The notes beneath the pieces were generated by a model. The model saw nothing but the letters and a program-made list of their open reading frames with translations, had not been told where the DNA came from and did not search any database. A DNA stretch of 64,000 nt from Citrobacter youngae ATCC 29220 (GTDB taxonomy: Bacteria > Pseudomonadota > Gammaproteobacteria > Enterobacterales > Enterobacteriaceae). Location of the stretch: positions 88,599-152,598 of the forward strand of contig NZ_GG730302.1 of assembly GCF_000155975.1 (NCBI RefSeq), given 5' to 3'. Shown one piece after another: positions 47,732 through 57,842 of this stretch. How positions within the stretch are numbered: position 1 is the stretch's first letter; the number at the start of each line of letters is the position of its first letter. Made by a program: the position numbers and the translations under genes.

Positions 47732-47750
47732 TGATAACCATTCTCAATAA
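47732..47750. promoter_or_regulatory. Possible Fur box upstream of the small secreted protein gene
   Basis: TGATAACCATTCTCAATAA matches the Fur consensus GATAATGATAATCATTATC pattern, with hexamers GATAAC, CATTCT and CAATAA, and resembles the ryhB site in the same window. It sits at promoter distance from the start at 47706. Confidence 0.5.
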
Positions 47751-47763
47751 TAACATGGCGCGA

Positions 47764-47788
47764 TAAAAAAGGGGCCATCAGGCCCCTT
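47764..47788 (-). terminator. Rho-independent terminator of the livKHMGF operon
   Basis: On the minus strand AAGGGGCCTGATGGCCCC followed by TTTTTTATC is a strong hairpin and T-run, 17 bases past the livF stop. Confidence 0.9.
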
Positions 47789-47805
47789 AACTCTTAAGAG
47801 AAATG

Positions 47806-48519
47806 TTAACCGCCCAGATAAGCGCTGCGCACCGCTTCGTTAGCCAGCAGCGCATCGCCGGTATCCTCCAGCACCACATGACCGTTTTCCAGCACGTAGC
47901 CGCGGTCGGCGAGCTTCAGCGCCTGGTTAGCGTTTTGCTCGACGAGGAAAATGGTCATCCCCTGCTCGCGCAGTTGCTCGATGGTATTAAAGATCTGCTG
48001 GATGATAATCGGCGCCAGACCCAGCGACGGCTCATCAAGCAGCAGCAGCCTGGGCTGGCTCATCAGCGCGCGGCCTATCGCCAGCATCTGCTGTTCCCCA
48101 CCGGACATCGTCCCCGCACGCTGAATGCGACGCTCATGCAGACGGGGAAACAGGTCATACACCCACTTGATGCGTTCCTGAAACTGGTCCTTCTCGGCAA
48201 AGAAGCCGCCCATCGCCAGGTTCTCTTCCACCGTCATGCGGGAAAACACGCGACGCCCTTCCGGAACAATCGCTACCGCTTCGCGCATGATTTTCGCCGT
48301 TTGCCAGTCGGTAATGTCTTTACCATCAAAGACAATACGCCCGCTGGTCGCGCGCGGGTCGCCGCATAACGTACCGAGCAGGGTGGTTTTCCCCGCGCCG
48401 TTGGCGCCGATAAGCGTCACGATTTCACCCTGGTTGATATACAGGCTAACCTCGTGCAGCGCCTGAATCTTGCCGTAGTGGGCACTGACTTTATCAAAGG
48501 ACAACATCACTTTTTCCAT
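47806..48519 (-). CDS. livF: Branched-chain amino acid ABC ATPase LivF
   Basis: LivF is one of two ATPases of the high-affinity Leu/Ile/Val (and Phe) importer. The 237 aa protein has Walker A IGANGAGKTTLLG, signature MSGGEQQMLAIGRAL and Walker B LLLLDEPSLGLAP. The start at 48519 (MEKVMLSFDKV) equals the E. coli length; the frame is open to 48537, adding MVVEPK. It is the last gene of livKHMGF. Confidence 0.97.
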   Translation of the reverse strand: MEKVMLSFDKVSAHYGKIQALHEVSLYINQGEIVTLIGANGAGKTTLLGTLCGDPRATSGRIVFDGKDITDWQTAKIMREAVAIVPEGRRVFSRMTVEENLAMGGFFAEKDQFQERIKWVYDLFPRLHERRIQRAGTMSGGEQQMLAIGRALMSQPRLLLLDEPSLGLAPIIIQQIFNTIEQLREQGMTIFLVEQNANQALKLADRGYVLENGHVVLEDTGDALLANEAVRSAYLGG

Positions 48520-48536
48520 CTTAGGCTCCACCACCA

Positions 48537-49304
48537 TTATGCTTCACCTAAATAGGCGCGGATCACGTCCGGGTTATTACGAATCTGTTCCGGCGTCCCG
48601 TTCGCCAGCGGCGTGCCCTGGTTTACCACGTAAATACGGTCGGAAATGCCCATCACCAGTTTCATATCATGCTCAATCAACAGAATGGTGGTGTTGTGAT
48701 GATTACGCAGTTCGGCAATCAGTTCGTCCAGCTCTTTGGTCTCTTTCGGGTTGAGGCCAGCGGCAGGCTCGTCGAGCATCAGGATCTCCGGCTGGGTCAC
48801 CATGCAGCGGGCAATCTCCAGACGACGCTGATCGCCGTAGGCCAGGTTGCTGGCCTGACGGTTGGCATGCTCCAGCAAACCAATACGCGCAAGCCAGGTG
48901 GCGGCGCGATCCAGCGCTTCACTCTGCGCGCGACGGAACGACGGGGTTTTCAACAGGCCGGAAAAGACGCCGGTCTTTAGCTGCTGATGTTGCGCCACCA
49001 GCAGGTTTTCAATCACCGTCATTTCGCGAAACAGGCGTACGTGCTGAAAAGTACGCACCACGCCCATACGCGCGATTTGCTGGCCCGGCAGCCCTTCCAG
49101 ATGCTGGTCGCGCAGCTTAATCGTCCCACCCGTCGGTTTATAAAAACCGGTCAGACAGTTAAAGACCGTGGTTTTACCCGCGCCGTTTGGCCCGATTAAC
49201 GAGACGATCTCCTGTGGTCTCAGCTCCAGCTCAACGTTGTTGACCGCCAGCAGACCGCCGAAGCGCATCATCAGGCCGTTAACCGATAATAATGGCTGAC
49301 TCAT
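48537..49304 (-). CDS. livG: Branched-chain amino acid ABC ATPase LivG
   Basis: LivG is the partner ATPase of LivF. The 255 aa protein has Walker [14 protein letters not shown], a [15 protein letters not shown] signature region and Walker [14 protein letters not shown]. It overlaps livM by four bases at its start. Confidence 0.97.
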   Translation of the reverse strand: MSQPLLSVNGLMMRFGGLLAVNNVELELRPQEIVSLIGPNGAGKTTVFNCLTGFYKPTGGTIKLRDQHLEGLPGQQIARMGVVRTFQHVRLFREMTVIENLLVAQHQQLKTGVFSGLLKTPSFRRAQSEALDRAATWLARIGLLEHANRQASNLAYGDQRRLEIARCMVTQPEILMLDEPAAGLNPKETKELDELIAELRNHHNTTILLIEHDMKLVMGISDRIYVVNQGTPLANGTPEQIRNNPDVIRAYLGEA

Positions 49305-50578
49305 GCCTGCTCTCCTTTCGCTTCCCCGTTTTTCAGCTTCAACTGCGGACGGGTCATCGGCAGCAAGCCCTGCGGACGCCAGATCATCATCAGTACCATT
49401 AAACCACCCAGCATTAGCATGCTGTATTCATTGAAATCACGCATCAGCTCGCGTGATACCACCAGCAGGATGGCCGCCAGGATCACCGCAAACTGTGACC
49501 CCATACCGCCCAGCACCACAATCGCCAGCACAAAGGCCGACTCGGCAAAGGTGAACGATTCCGGGCTGACAAAGCCCTGGCGCGCGGCAAATAGCGTGCC
49601 GGCAAAACCGGCGAACGCGGCGCTGATGGTAAAGGCGGTCAGCTTGATGCGCGTAGGGTTTAAGCCCAGCGAACGGCAGGCGATTTCATCTTCACGCAGC
49701 GCTTCCCACGCCCGGCCCAACGGCATACGCAGCAGACGGTTAATGACAAACAGCGAGAACACCACCAGCAGCAGCGCCACCAGATAGAGGAAAATGACGC
49801 GGTCAGACGGATCGTACTTGACGTTAAAGAAGTTGCTGAAGGTATCCCAGCCGCCTTCACGGGCGCTGCGGCTAAATTCCAGCCCGAAAAAGGTGGGTTT
49901 TGGGATCTGGCTGATACCGTTCGGACCACCGGTGATTTCGGTGTTGTTGAGCAGCAGGATACGCACGATTTCGCCGAAGCCTAAGGTGACAATCGCCAGA
50001 TAGTCACCGCGCAGGCGCAGCACCGGGAAGCCGAGCAGGAAGCCTGCAGCGGCGGAAACCAGCCCGGCCAGCGGCAGACACGTCCAGAAGCCGAGGCCGT
50101 AATAGTGGTTCAGCAGCGCAAAGGTATACGCGCCGATGGCGTAGAAGCCGCCGTAGCCCAGCACCAGCAGTCCGGAAAGCCCCACCACCACGTTTAAGCC
50201 AAGGCCGAGGATGATATAAATCATCGTCAGCGTGGCGATATCCACCGTACCGCGCGAGACCATAAACGGCCATGCCACGGCAATCACCAGCAGCGCCACC
50301 AGGAACAGCTTCTGTTTAACCGTGGAGCCGTCAATCGCTGGCAGAATAAACTTCGGCCCGGAGACGCTCTTCAGGCTCTTCTGGAACGCCGGACGCAGCA
50401 GTTGGAAGAGAAACACCACACCGGTGCCGATAAACACCCACTGCCAGCGGATATCCGCGGCGGTGTCCACCACCAGCTTGGTGCCGTCCAGCTCTAACTG
50501 GACGCCCATGAAGACGCCCGCCAGGATGAAGAACATGGCGGCAGAGAGCAGCGCCATTGCAAAATGCATCGGTTTCAT
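49301..50578 (-). CDS. livM: Branched-chain amino acid ABC permease LivM
   Basis: LivM is an inner-membrane permease subunit of the LIV-I/LS importer. The 425 aa protein has about ten hydrophobic segments, including the [19 protein letters not shown] motif shared with the LivH/LivM family. The [18 protein letters not shown] coupling loop is near residue 290. It overlaps livH and livG by four bases each. Confidence 0.97.
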   Translation of the reverse strand: MKPMHFAMALLSAAMFFILAGVFMGVQLELDGTKLVVDTAADIRWQWVFIGTGVVFLFQLLRPAFQKSLKSVSGPKFILPAIDGSTVKQKLFLVALLVIAVAWPFMVSRGTVDIATLTMIYIILGLGLNVVVGLSGLLVLGYGGFYAIGAYTFALLNHYYGLGFWTCLPLAGLVSAAAGFLLGFPVLRLRGDYLAIVTLGFGEIVRILLLNNTEITGGPNGISQIPKPTFFGLEFSRSAREGGWDTFSNFFNVKYDPSDRVIFLYLVALLLVVFSLFVINRLLRMPLGRAWEALREDEIACRSLGLNPTRIKLTAFTISAAFAGFAGTLFAARQGFVSPESFTFAESAFVLAIVVLGGMGSQFAVILAAILLVVSRELMRDFNEYSMLMLGGLMVLMMIWRPQGLLPMTRPQLKLKNGEAKGEQA

Positions 50579-51501
50579 ACTTTCTCTACCTCCGGACGAC
50601 CCAGAATACCGGTCGGCATCACCAGCAGCACCAGAATCAGCAGCGCGAACGACACCACGTCTTTGTATTCGGTGCTCAGATAAGCAGAGGAGAGCGCTTC
50701 CGCGACGCCCAGAATCAGGCCGCCGATCATCGCGCCTGGAATGCTGCCAATGCCGCCCAGTACCGCCGCGGTAAAGGCCTTCATCCCGGCCATAAAGCCG
50801 ATGTAAGGGTTAATTACGCCATAGAACTGACCGAGCAGCACGCCTGCCACCGCCGCCATTGCTGCGCCAATCACAAAGGTCAGCGCAATCACGCGATCGG
50901 TATTAATGCCGAGCAGGCTGGCCATTTTCAGATCTTCCGCGCAGGCGCGGCAGGCGCGTCCCATACGGGAGTAGCGGATGAACAGCGTCAGCGCCAGCAT
51001 CGCCAGGAAGGTCACAATCCAGATAACCAACTGCATGGTGGTGATAGATGCAGAGAAGTTTTCACTGCTGCCGACGGTCCACTGGCCGTTAAACAGGCTG
51101 GGCAGCGCCACGTCGCGCGAACCTTCCGTCAGGCTGACGTAGTTTTGCAGGAAGATGGACATCCCGATAGCGGAAATCAGCGCGATCAGACGTTTGGAGC
51201 TGCGCACGGGTCGATACGCCACCCGTTCAATGCTCCAGCCGTAGGCGCTGGCAATCACAATCGCGCCGACGAAGCCCGCCGCAACCAGCAGCCAGCTTGA
51301 ATCAATGCCCATCATCATTAGCGCAGCGATGATCATAAAGGAGACATAGCTGCCGATCATATACACCTCGCCATGGGCGAAGTTGATCATGCCAATAATG
51401 CCGTACACCATCGTGTAGCCGATGGCGATCAGCGCGTAGGTGCTTCCCAGCGTGACGCCGTTAAACATCTGCTGCAAGAAATAGAGGAACTGCTCGGACA
51501 T
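50575..51501 (-). CDS. livH: Branched-chain amino acid ABC permease LivH
   Basis: LivH is the second permease subunit. The 308 aa protein has about eight hydrophobic segments, with the family motifs [20 protein letters not shown] at the N-terminus and [20 protein letters not shown] in the C-terminal half. It follows livK after a hairpin. Confidence 0.97.
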   Translation of the reverse strand: MSEQFLYFLQQMFNGVTLGSTYALIAIGYTMVYGIIGMINFAHGEVYMIGSYVSFMIIAALMMMGIDSSWLLVAAGFVGAIVIASAYGWSIERVAYRPVRSSKRLIALISAIGMSIFLQNYVSLTEGSRDVALPSLFNGQWTVGSSENFSASITTMQLVIWIVTFLAMLALTLFIRYSRMGRACRACAEDLKMASLLGINTDRVIALTFVIGAAMAAVAGVLLGQFYGVINPYIGFMAGMKAFTAAVLGGIGSIPGAMIGGLILGVAEALSSAYLSTEYKDVVSFALLILVLLVMPTGILGRPEVEKV

Positions 51502-51511
51502 AAGGTAACCT

Positions 51512-51541
51512 TTTTAAACCCGCCCGTTTTGCACGGGCGGT
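51512..51541 (-). terminator. Hairpin between livK and livH (attenuating terminator)
   Basis: On the minus strand CCGCCCGTGCAAAACGGGCGG is followed by GTTTAAAAA. The perfect GC stem in an intra-operon gap probably ends part of the transcripts and so makes more binding protein LivK than permease. Confidence 0.75.
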
Positions 51542-51562
51542 GGGATAACGCGTCTTCAGGTG

Positions 51563-52672
51563 TTACTTCGCGACGGTCGATGAACCATCCGCGTGCCACT
51601 GGAAGACACCAAACTCAAATCCCTTCAAATCGCCTTTTTCGTCCCATTTCAGCGGTCCAATCACGGTATCAGCCCCGTGTGCTTTCAGATCTTTCACCAG
51701 ATCCAGCGGCTCTTTGCTGCCGCTGCGATCCATAGCTGTCGCCAGTGACTGGACGGCTGCATAAGTGATCCACACGTACGGTCCACTTGGATCTTTCTTG
51801 TCAGCTTTGAGCGCATCGACAATCGCTTTATTCGCCGGATCCTGGTCATAGCGTTTTGGCATGGTCACCAGCATGCCTTCTGCAGCATCACCGGCAATAT
51901 TAGACAGCGACGCGTTGCCCACGCCCTCCGGACCCATAAACTGGGTTTTCAGCCCAACGGAGCGCGCCTGGCGCAGCATTTGCCCCATTTCCGGGTAGTA
52001 GCCGCCGTAATAAACGAAGTCGATATTTTCTTTCTTCAGACGGGCGATCAGCGCAGAGAAATCTTTTTCCCCGGCGGTGATGCCATCAAAGAAGACGATG
52101 TTGGCTTTGCCCGCTTTCAGGCTGTCCTGCACCGAACGCGCCAGGCCTTCGCCGTACTGCTGTTTGTCGTGGATGATGGCGATGCGCTGCGGCTTCACCT
52201 TCTCCAGAATGTATTTCGCGGCGGTTGGCCCCTGAGAGGAGTCCAGACCTGCGGTACGCATGATGTGCGCGTAACCGCGCTGGGTCAGTTCCGGGTTAGT
52301 CGCGCCCGGAGAAATCATCAGAATGCCTTCGTCTTCATAGATATCTGATGCGGGCTGAGTGGAAGATGAGCACAGGTGGCCAATAACATACTGAATGCCG
52401 TCGTTGACGATTTTGTTTGCTACGGCAACGGCCTGTTTTGGATCGCAGGCATCGTCATATTCCACGGCGACCAGTTTGTCGCCTTTGATCCCGCCTTTGG
52501 CATTGATATCTTTAATGGCCTGACGTGCGCCATTAAATTCCATATCGCCCCACTGCGCGACCGGGCCCGACATCGCCCCGACAACAGCGACCTTGATATC
52601 TTCTGCCATAACAGCATGCGACATTGCCAGTGCTATCACCCCTGCGATGATTGTTTTCGCATTCCGTTTCAT
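51563..52672 (-). CDS. livK: Leucine-specific periplasmic binding protein LivK
   Basis: LivK binds leucine in the periplasm and delivers it to LivHMGF. The 369 aa precursor starts at 52672 ([20 protein letters not shown]), with signal cut after VMA. The mature protein begins [19 protein letters not shown], the type-I solute-binding fold with one conserved disulfide (YDDACDP and IGHLCSSS). It is a close paralogue of LivJ. It is the first gene of livKHMGF. Confidence 0.97.
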   Translation of the reverse strand: MKRNAKTIIAGVIALAMSHAVMAEDIKVAVVGAMSGPVAQWGDMEFNGARQAIKDINAKGGIKGDKLVAVEYDDACDPKQAVAVANKIVNDGIQYVIGHLCSSSTQPASDIYEDEGILMISPGATNPELTQRGYAHIMRTAGLDSSQGPTAAKYILEKVKPQRIAIIHDKQQYGEGLARSVQDSLKAGKANIVFFDGITAGEKDFSALIARLKKENIDFVYYGGYYPEMGQMLRQARSVGLKTQFMGPEGVGNASLSNIAGDAAEGMLVTMPKRYDQDPANKAIVDALKADKKDPSGPYVWITYAAVQSLATAMDRSGSKEPLDLVKDLKAHGADTVIGPLKWDEKGDLKGFEFGVFQWHADGSSTVAK

Positions 52673-53095
52673 GTTCTGAATCCCCATTCGTGACGTAATT
52701 AATATTTTGTATTTATGTGGTTAAAAAGCAGACTGTGCTTTTTTTGAACTGTACTATTTTTACCAGTCTCATTAATGGGTTAGCACAGTTTTTTAAGCCT
52801 GTTACGGCTAAAAGCTCTATTTTTCAGTCGATTAAGAAAAGATAATATTCTGCTTTTGACTATAGATAAACAAAAAAAAGCGCATTTGTCAGCATAAAAT
52901 AACGGTACAAAGAGCGGAATAAAATGCTGCATTCCAGGGTATTATCCTGCCTGTTTTTCAATCTCTACTGTTTCAAACTGTCATTACCGTTGTCGCAAAA
53001 CTATTAACCTGGTTAATCGCATAAAAAAGAGAAAGCATCCGGGCGAATTATTTCGGTACACTGATTCCATCTTTTGTGATTTGGACACGCTGTTA
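52673..53095. promoter_or_regulatory. livK-panM divergent intergenic region
   Basis: This is 423 bases without a gene, AT-rich, and must hold the livK promoter (leucine/Lrp-controlled in E. coli) and the panM promoter. A long A-run (AAACAAAAAAAAGCGC near 52868) and several TATAAT-like hexamers are visible. I could not place single promoters or Lrp sites with confidence. No repeat of the REP or ERIC type is present. Confidence 0.5.
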
Positions 53096-53479
53096 ATGAA
53101 GCTGACCATCGTTCGTTTAGATAACTTTAGCGCCCAGGACCAGATTGATCTGGGCAAAATCTGGCCGGAATATTCCGCCTCATCGTTAAGCGTAGATGAA
53201 ACGCACCGGATCTACGCCGCGCGTTTTAACGAGCGTCTGTTAGGCGCAGTACGCGTCACCCTGAGCGGTACCCAAGGCGCTTTGGATTCATTGCGCGTAC
53301 GTGAAATCACCCGTCGTCGCGGCGTCGGGCAGTATTTGATTGAAGAGGTGATCCGCGAAAACCCATCCGTGAGTTCATGGTGGATGGCAGATGTCGGCGT
53401 GGAAGACCGAGACGTGATGGCGGCATTCATGCAGGCGTTAGGTTTTACGGCCCAGGCGGATGGCTGGGAAAAACGCTAA
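53096..53479 (+). CDS. panM: PanM (PanZ), aspartate decarboxylase maturation factor
   Basis: PanM is a GNAT-fold protein that binds PanD with acetyl-CoA, promotes PanD self-cleavage to its pyruvoyl form and mediates CoA feedback on beta-alanine synthesis. The 127 aa protein has the acetyl-CoA-binding motif RRRGVGQYLIEEV and the GNAT core LDSLRVREITRRRG. I chose the start at 53096 (MKLTIVRLDNF) over 53081, as in E. coli. It is flanked by the liv genes livK and livJ. Confidence 0.95.
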   Translation: MKLTIVRLDNFSAQDQIDLGKIWPEYSASSLSVDETHRIYAARFNERLLGAVRVTLSGTQGALDSLRVREITRRRGVGQYLIEEVIRENPSVSSWWMADVGVEDRDVMAAFMQALGFTAQADGWEKR

Positions 53480-53483
53480 AAGA

Positions 53484-53562
53484 AAGCCGGATGGCGCTGA
53501 CGCTTATCCGGCCTACGAAGTGCTCGTTGTAGGCCGGGTAAGGCGAAGCCGCCACCCGGCAC
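53484..53562. repeat. BIME between convergent panM and livJ
   Basis: AAGCCGGATGGCGCTGACGC...TTATCCGGCCTAC and TTGTAGGCCGGGTAAGGCG...CCACCCGGCAC are two REPs in opposite orientation filling the 87-base gap. Confidence 0.92.
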
Positions 53563-53566
53563 TCAA

Positions 53567-54670
53567 TTACTTGGCGTCGGTCGCCGTCCCATTAGCATGC
53601 CAGTCAAATACGCCGAATTCGAAGCCTTTCAGATCGCCCTTCTCGTCCCAGGACAGCGGCCCCATTACGGTTTCTACTGAGTTTGCTTTCAGGTATTTAG
53701 CAATTTCAGCCGGATCGTCAGACTGGTTCAGGCCAGCTTGCAGAGACTGCAACGCGGCGTAGGTCGTCCACACGAATGCGCCGCTTGGATCCTGTTTCTT
53801 GGCTTTGATCGCATCCACAATCGGTTTGTTCGCCGGGACCTGGTCGTAGTTCTTCGGCTTGGTTACCAGTAAGCCTTCCGCAGACTCGCCGGCAATGTTA
53901 GACAGCGACACGTTCGCTACCCCTTCTGGTCCCATAAACTGGGTTTTCAGGCCTGCGGCACGGGACTGACGCAGGATCTGGCCCATTTCCGGGTGATAGC
54001 CACCGTAGTAAACGAAATCGATATTCTCTTTCTTCAGGCGCGCCACCAGCGTAGAGAAGTCTTTCTCACCGGCGGTGATCCCGTCAAAGAACACCACGTT
54101 GGCGTTGCCTTTCTTCAGGCCGTCCTGCACCGCGCGCGCCAGACCTTCACCGTACTGCTGTTTGTCGTGGATGATAGCGATACGCTGCGGCTTCACTTTT
54201 TCCAGAATGTATTTGGCGGCAGTGGGTCCCTGATCGGAATCCAGGCCGGTGGTACGCATCACCAGCTTATAACCACGCGCGGTCAGCTCCGGCGCCGTTG
54301 CTGCCGGGGTGATCATCAGAATGCCTTCATCTTCATAGATATCTGACGCGGGCTGAGTGGAAGATGAGCACAGATGGCCGATAACGTATTTAATCCCGTC
54401 GTTAACCACTTTGTTAGCGACCGCTACCGCTTGTTTTGGGTCGCAGGCGTCGTCGTATTTCACCACGACCAGTTTGTCGCCCTTCACGCCGCCCTTGGCG
54501 TTGATATCCGCAATCGCCTGCTCTGCGCCAGTAAACTCCTGATCGCCATATTGCGCCACTGGGCCGGACATCGCGCCGACGACAGCCACTTTGATATCCT
54601 TAGCAAATGCCATATTGCTCAAAGACAGGGCGATACATCCTGCCAATAACGCTTTACCCTTCATTTTCAT
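53567..54670 (-). CDS. livJ: Leu/Ile/Val-binding protein LivJ
   Basis: LivJ is the periplasmic receptor for leucine, isoleucine and valine that feeds LivHMGF. The 367 aa precursor starts at 54670 ([18 protein letters not shown]), with signal cut after AFA. The mature protein starts [19 protein letters not shown]. The conserved disulfide cysteines are in YDDACDP and IGHLCSSS. The longer frame to 54769 adds 33 residues not seen in the family. It is transcribed alone. Confidence 0.97.
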   Translation of the reverse strand: MKMKGKALLAGCIALSLSNMAFAKDIKVAVVGAMSGPVAQYGDQEFTGAEQAIADINAKGGVKGDKLVVVKYDDACDPKQAVAVANKVVNDGIKYVIGHLCSSSTQPASDIYEDEGILMITPAATAPELTARGYKLVMRTTGLDSDQGPTAAKYILEKVKPQRIAIIHDKQQYGEGLARAVQDGLKKGNANVVFFDGITAGEKDFSTLVARLKKENIDFVYYGGYHPEMGQILRQSRAAGLKTQFMGPEGVANVSLSNIAGESAEGLLVTKPKNYDQVPANKPIVDAIKAKKQDPSGAFVWTTYAALQSLQAGLNQSDDPAEIAKYLKANSVETVMGPLSWDEKGDLKGFEFGVFDWHANGTATDAK

Positions 54671-54867
54671 CCTGACAATCCCCATTATTGTGGTTATTAC
54701 GTGTGTTGTGATGTTGTTGTTCAGCACTTTATTTCGATTATTGGATAGCTGGCCGTGCTTTAGCAGCATACTCTGCTAAAACATACCCGATTTTTATTAT
54801 TTTGGAATAGCTAAATTTACATCCAGATAACAAATTCGTGTCGGTGGAGGGGAGGAAAGGAAAGGTC

Positions 54868-54945
54868 GTAGGGCCGATAAGCAAAGCGCCATCGGGCAAA
54901 GGTGTTGCCGGATGGCAGCGTAAACGCCTTATCCGGCCTACAAAA
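54868..54945. repeat. BIME between livJ and rpoH
   Basis: CGTAGGGCCGATAAGCAAAG...CCATCGGGCA and TTGCCGGATGGCAGCG...CTTATCCGGCCTAC are two REPs. Together with the livJ promoter region and the rpoH terminator they account for the 325-base gap. Confidence 0.88.
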
Positions 54946-54976
54946 AACAAAACCCCCGAATTCACATTCGAGGGTT
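54943..54976 (-). terminator. Rho-independent terminator of rpoH
   Basis: On the minus strand AACCCTCGAATGTGAATTCG then GGGGTTTTGTTTTTTG forms a hairpin with a T-rich tail, 19 bases past the rpoH stop. Confidence 0.88.
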
Positions 54977-54995
54977 CATTGGCAATGCGCGAAGA

Positions 54996-55850
54996 TTACG
55001 CTTCGATCGCCGCGCGCAGTTTTTTCATGGCGTTCTTTTCAAGCTGACGAACACGTTCAGCGGAGACGCCGTAGCGGTCGGCCAGCTCCTGCAGCGTTGA
55101 CTTGTTGTCTTCATCCAGCCAACGGGCGCGGATGATGTCCTGGCTACGCTCGTCCAGACCTTCCATCGCGTGAGTCAGTTTGTTCGCGGCCTGATCTTCC
55201 CAGTTATCCTCTTCAATGCCGTCGGCAAAGTTGGAGGATTTATCCTGCAGATACAGAACCGGCGCCATCGGCTGGCTGTCAGACTCGTCGTCTGAAGACA
55301 TGTCAAACGTCATGTCCTGCGCCGCCATACGCGATTCCATTTCGCGCACGTCTTTGCTGGAAACACCCAGCTCGCGAGCCACCATTTCGACTTCGTCCTG
55401 GTTGAACCAGCCCAGACGCTGCTTGGTTTTACGCAGGTTAAAGAACAGCTTACGCTGTGCTTTGGTGGTTGCGACTTTCACGATACGCCAGTTACGCAGA
55501 ACGTATTCGTGGATCTCAGCTTTGATCCAGTGCACGGCGAAAGACACCAGGCGCACACCCACTTCCGGGTTGAAACGGCGCACGGCTTTCATCAGGCCGA
55601 TATTACCTTCCTGAATCAGATCCGCCTGCGGCAGGCCATAGCCCGCGTAGTTACGAGCAACATGAACAACAAAGCGCAGGTGAGACAGGATCAGCGTTTT
55701 AGCTGCTTCCAGATCGCCCTGGTAATGCAGCTTTTCAGCCAGTGCCCGCTCCTCGTCAGCCGACAACATCGGCCACGCGTTCGCAGCCCGGATGTAAGAT
55801 TCCAGGTTACCAACAGGGGCTAAAGCTAAATTTTGCATTTCTTTGGTCAT
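54996..55850 (-). CDS. rpoH: Heat-shock sigma factor RpoH (sigma-32)
   Basis: RpoH directs RNA polymerase to heat-shock promoters. The 284 aa sigma-70-family protein has region 2 with [17 protein letters not shown] and the DnaK/FtsH-related RpoH box [15 protein letters not shown] near 130. Region 4 contains the [23 protein letters not shown]. In E. coli its early coding mRNA is a thermosensor; that part is conserved at protein level here ([19 protein letters not shown]). It lies downstream of ftsYEX in the same direction with its own promoters. Confidence 0.98.
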   Translation of the reverse strand: MTKEMQNLALAPVGNLESYIRAANAWPMLSADEERALAEKLHYQGDLEAAKTLILSHLRFVVHVARNYAGYGLPQADLIQEGNIGLMKAVRRFNPEVGVRLVSFAVHWIKAEIHEYVLRNWRIVKVATTKAQRKLFFNLRKTKQRLGWFNQDEVEMVARELGVSSKDVREMESRMAAQDMTFDMSSDDESDSQPMAPVLYLQDKSSNFADGIEEDNWEDQAANKLTHAMEGLDERSQDIIRARWLDEDNKSTLQELADRYGVSAERVRQLEKNAMKKLRAAIEA

Positions 55851-55964
55851 TCAAATCCTCTCAATCTTTTCATCTGGCGCATTGGCTAAAAACTAATTAA
55901 CAAAAACCAGTAGCAACAACCATGCCAGAGCTTATGAGCAACGAGAATATCATTCAATCTTTTA

Positions 55965-55991
55965 TCAGACAGTGATTTTATCCACAAGTTC
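55965..55991 (-). promoter_or_regulatory. Sigma-E promoter and DnaA box of rpoH
   Basis: On the minus strand GAACTT, 16 bases, then TCTGA matches the sigma-E consensus and corresponds to the E. coli rpoH P3 promoter. The spacer overlaps a perfect DnaA box, TTATCCACA (55978-55986 on the plus strand), the site through which DnaA represses rpoH in E. coli. Confidence 0.8.
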
Positions 55992-56066
55992 CATGTCGTA
56001 ATGTGTATAGATTACGCACAAAATGTGACATCACGATGAATACGCCGGGAAGAGATAACAGGGACT

Positions 56067-56103
56067 CTTTCCCTGCAGAGCGAACTACTCAGTGCAGGGA
56101 AAG
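56067..56103. repeat. Perfect 11-bp inverted repeat between ftsX and rpoH
   Basis: CTTTCCCTGCA (56067-56077) pairs with TGCAGGGAAAG (56093-56103) across about 15 bases. On the minus strand it begins just after a TATAAT hexamer (56104-56109) and has no T-run, so it looks more like a stem in an rpoH leader than a terminator of ftsX. Confidence 0.6.
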
Positions 56104-56120
56104 ATTATACCAGAGATTTT

Positions 56121-57179
56121 TTAATCGGGGGTAAAGTGGCGTAAATGTTGAACCGTGGCAAGCCAGGCTGCCACCCAGCCGATCATTGAGCACACCAGCA
56201 GTAACAACAGGCATTCGTCGAATGATAAGCCGTTGATATCAAACTTAGTTCCAAAAACCTGCGCCACTTCTGTTACCGCCGACGACAGCCGCATCACCAA
56301 AATTTCTGACAAAATCAGTGAAAGAAATGCGCCGGAAAAACCGAGCAATGCGCCGCCGTACAGGAACGGACGCAGGATAAACCCGTCCGTCGCGCCAATC
56401 AGTTTCTGCACGTTAATGGTATCGCGACGCGCAAAAATACTCAGGCGCACGCTGTTACCGATGACAAGGAAGACCGCCGCCACCATCAGCACGCCAATCA
56501 TTGCGGAAACGCGCCCCACGAGGCCCGTCAGCGCCGCCAGTCGCGCGAACCAGCTGTCATCCATGCGTACTTCATCAATACCGTTGATTTGTGCAATACG
56601 GTCGCGCAGGGTGTTCAGCGACTCCGTCCCCTGGAAGTCCAGTTTCGGGATCACCACCGCTACGGCTGGAAGCGGATTCTCTTCCAGCATATCCAGCGCG
56701 CCGCCAAAGCCGGACCAGTTACGGAATTCGCCCAGCGCATCTTCGCGGGAAAGATAATTCACCTTCTCCACACCCTGCTCGGCCTGCAACTGACCCACCA
56801 CCCGCGCGGCGGCATCGTCATCCAGCGTTTTTTGCAGGTAAACGGTGATCTGCGGAGACGGATAATACTGGCTGGCCGCCTGGTTTACGTTCTTATAGAC
56901 CATGTAGCACACGCTTGGCAGCGTCAGGGAGATGGCGATCACCATCACCGTCAGGAAGGTCGCCAGCGGTTTGCTCTTGAGGTCCTGTAACGCGCCCTGG
57001 AACGCGTAACGCACCTGCTCGTTAAAAACGTTGGTTTTACGCGAGTTCGGTTTTGGCGCAGATTTCGCCCGCTTTGGCGCATTACGGCCGCCGTCGCCCG
57101 GCGCACCGCCTGATTTACGAAAACGATCCAGTCGACCACCGAACTGTTTGATTTGATTGATAGCGTCACGTCTATTCAT
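56121..57179 (-). CDS. ftsX: Cell-division ABC permease-like protein FtsX
   Basis: FtsX, with FtsE, acts at the division ring and activates periplasmic amidases through EnvC. The 352 aa protein has a basic cytoplasmic N-terminus and a first helix in [21 protein letters not shown] periplasmic domain covers about residues 95-215, with three further helices after it (including [18 protein letters not shown]). The start at 57179 (MNRRDAINQ) matches E. coli; the longer frame overlaps ftsE more and was not used. It overlaps the ftsE end by 8 bases. Confidence 0.97.
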   Translation of the reverse strand: MNRRDAINQIKQFGGRLDRFRKSGGAPGDGGRNAPKRAKSAPKPNSRKTNVFNEQVRYAFQGALQDLKSKPLATFLTVMVIAISLTLPSVCYMVYKNVNQAASQYYPSPQITVYLQKTLDDDAAARVVGQLQAEQGVEKVNYLSREDALGEFRNWSGFGGALDMLEENPLPAVAVVIPKLDFQGTESLNTLRDRIAQINGIDEVRMDDSWFARLAALTGLVGRVSAMIGVLMVAAVFLVIGNSVRLSIFARRDTINVQKLIGATDGFILRPFLYGGALLGFSGAFLSLILSEILVMRLSSAVTEVAQVFGTKFDINGLSFDECLLLLLVCSMIGWVAAWLATVQHLRHFTPD

Positions 57180-57840
57180 GCGCCAGGCCTCCATGCAGGT
57201 GTCCATCACTCAGGACCAGCTGGCGATAGGAGCGACGGGAGATCAGCCCAATGTCGTGCGTGGCCATTAATACCGTGACCCCGACGCGGTTAAACTCTTC
57301 GAACAGACGAAGGATCCCTTCCGACAGCGCATCATCCAGGTTCCCCGTGGGTTCATCCGCCAGCAGTACCGCAGGCTTATTCACCACCGCACGGGCGATG
57401 CCCACGCGCTGCTGTTCACCGCCTGAGAGTTGAATCGGGAAGTTTTTCGCTTTGTCCAACAGCCCGACCTTATCCAGCGCCGCTGACACGCGACGACGAA
57501 TATCGTCCCCGCTGGCGCCCGCGATGATCAGCGGAATTGCCACGTTGTCAAAAACGGTTCTGTCCATCAACAGGTGGTGATCCTGAAAAATCATGCCAAT
57601 CTGACGACGCAGAAACGGCACTTCACGGTTTTTCAAACGGCTGATGTCATGGCCGCTGAAGTAGATTTTCCCGGCGCTGGGCCGCTCAATTCCACAGATC
57701 AGCTTCAGCAGGGTACTTTTCCCCGCGCCAGAGTGGCCGGTCAGAAACGCCATCTCGCCAGGCTGCATATGGAAGGTCACTCCCTGCAGCGCTTGTCTCC
57801 CACCGAGATAGGCCTTGCTGACATGTTCAAAGCGAATCAT
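57172..57840 (-). CDS. ftsE: Cell-division ATPase FtsE
   Basis: FtsE is the ATPase that drives FtsX. The 222 aa ABC protein has Walker [15 protein letters not shown] near 38, signature [15 protein letters not shown] near 138 and Walker [13 protein letters not shown]. It lies two bases after the ftsY stop and overlaps ftsX, giving the ftsYEX operon. Confidence 0.98.
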   Translation of the reverse strand: MIRFEHVSKAYLGGRQALQGVTFHMQPGEMAFLTGHSGAGKSTLLKLICGIERPSAGKIYFSGHDISRLKNREVPFLRRQIGMIFQDHHLLMDRTVFDNVAIPLIIAGASGDDIRRRVSAALDKVGLLDKAKNFPIQLSGGEQQRVGIARAVVNKPAVLLADEPTGNLDDALSEGILRLFEEFNRVGVTVLMATHDIGLISRRSYRQLVLSDGHLHGGLAHE

Positions 57841-57842
57841 TG

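Noticed and set aside
51563-54670. livK and livJ as a possible recent duplication causing recombination
   Set aside because: They are ancient paralogues found in the same arrangement in E. coli, and shared stretches are expected. Nothing suggests an unusual event.
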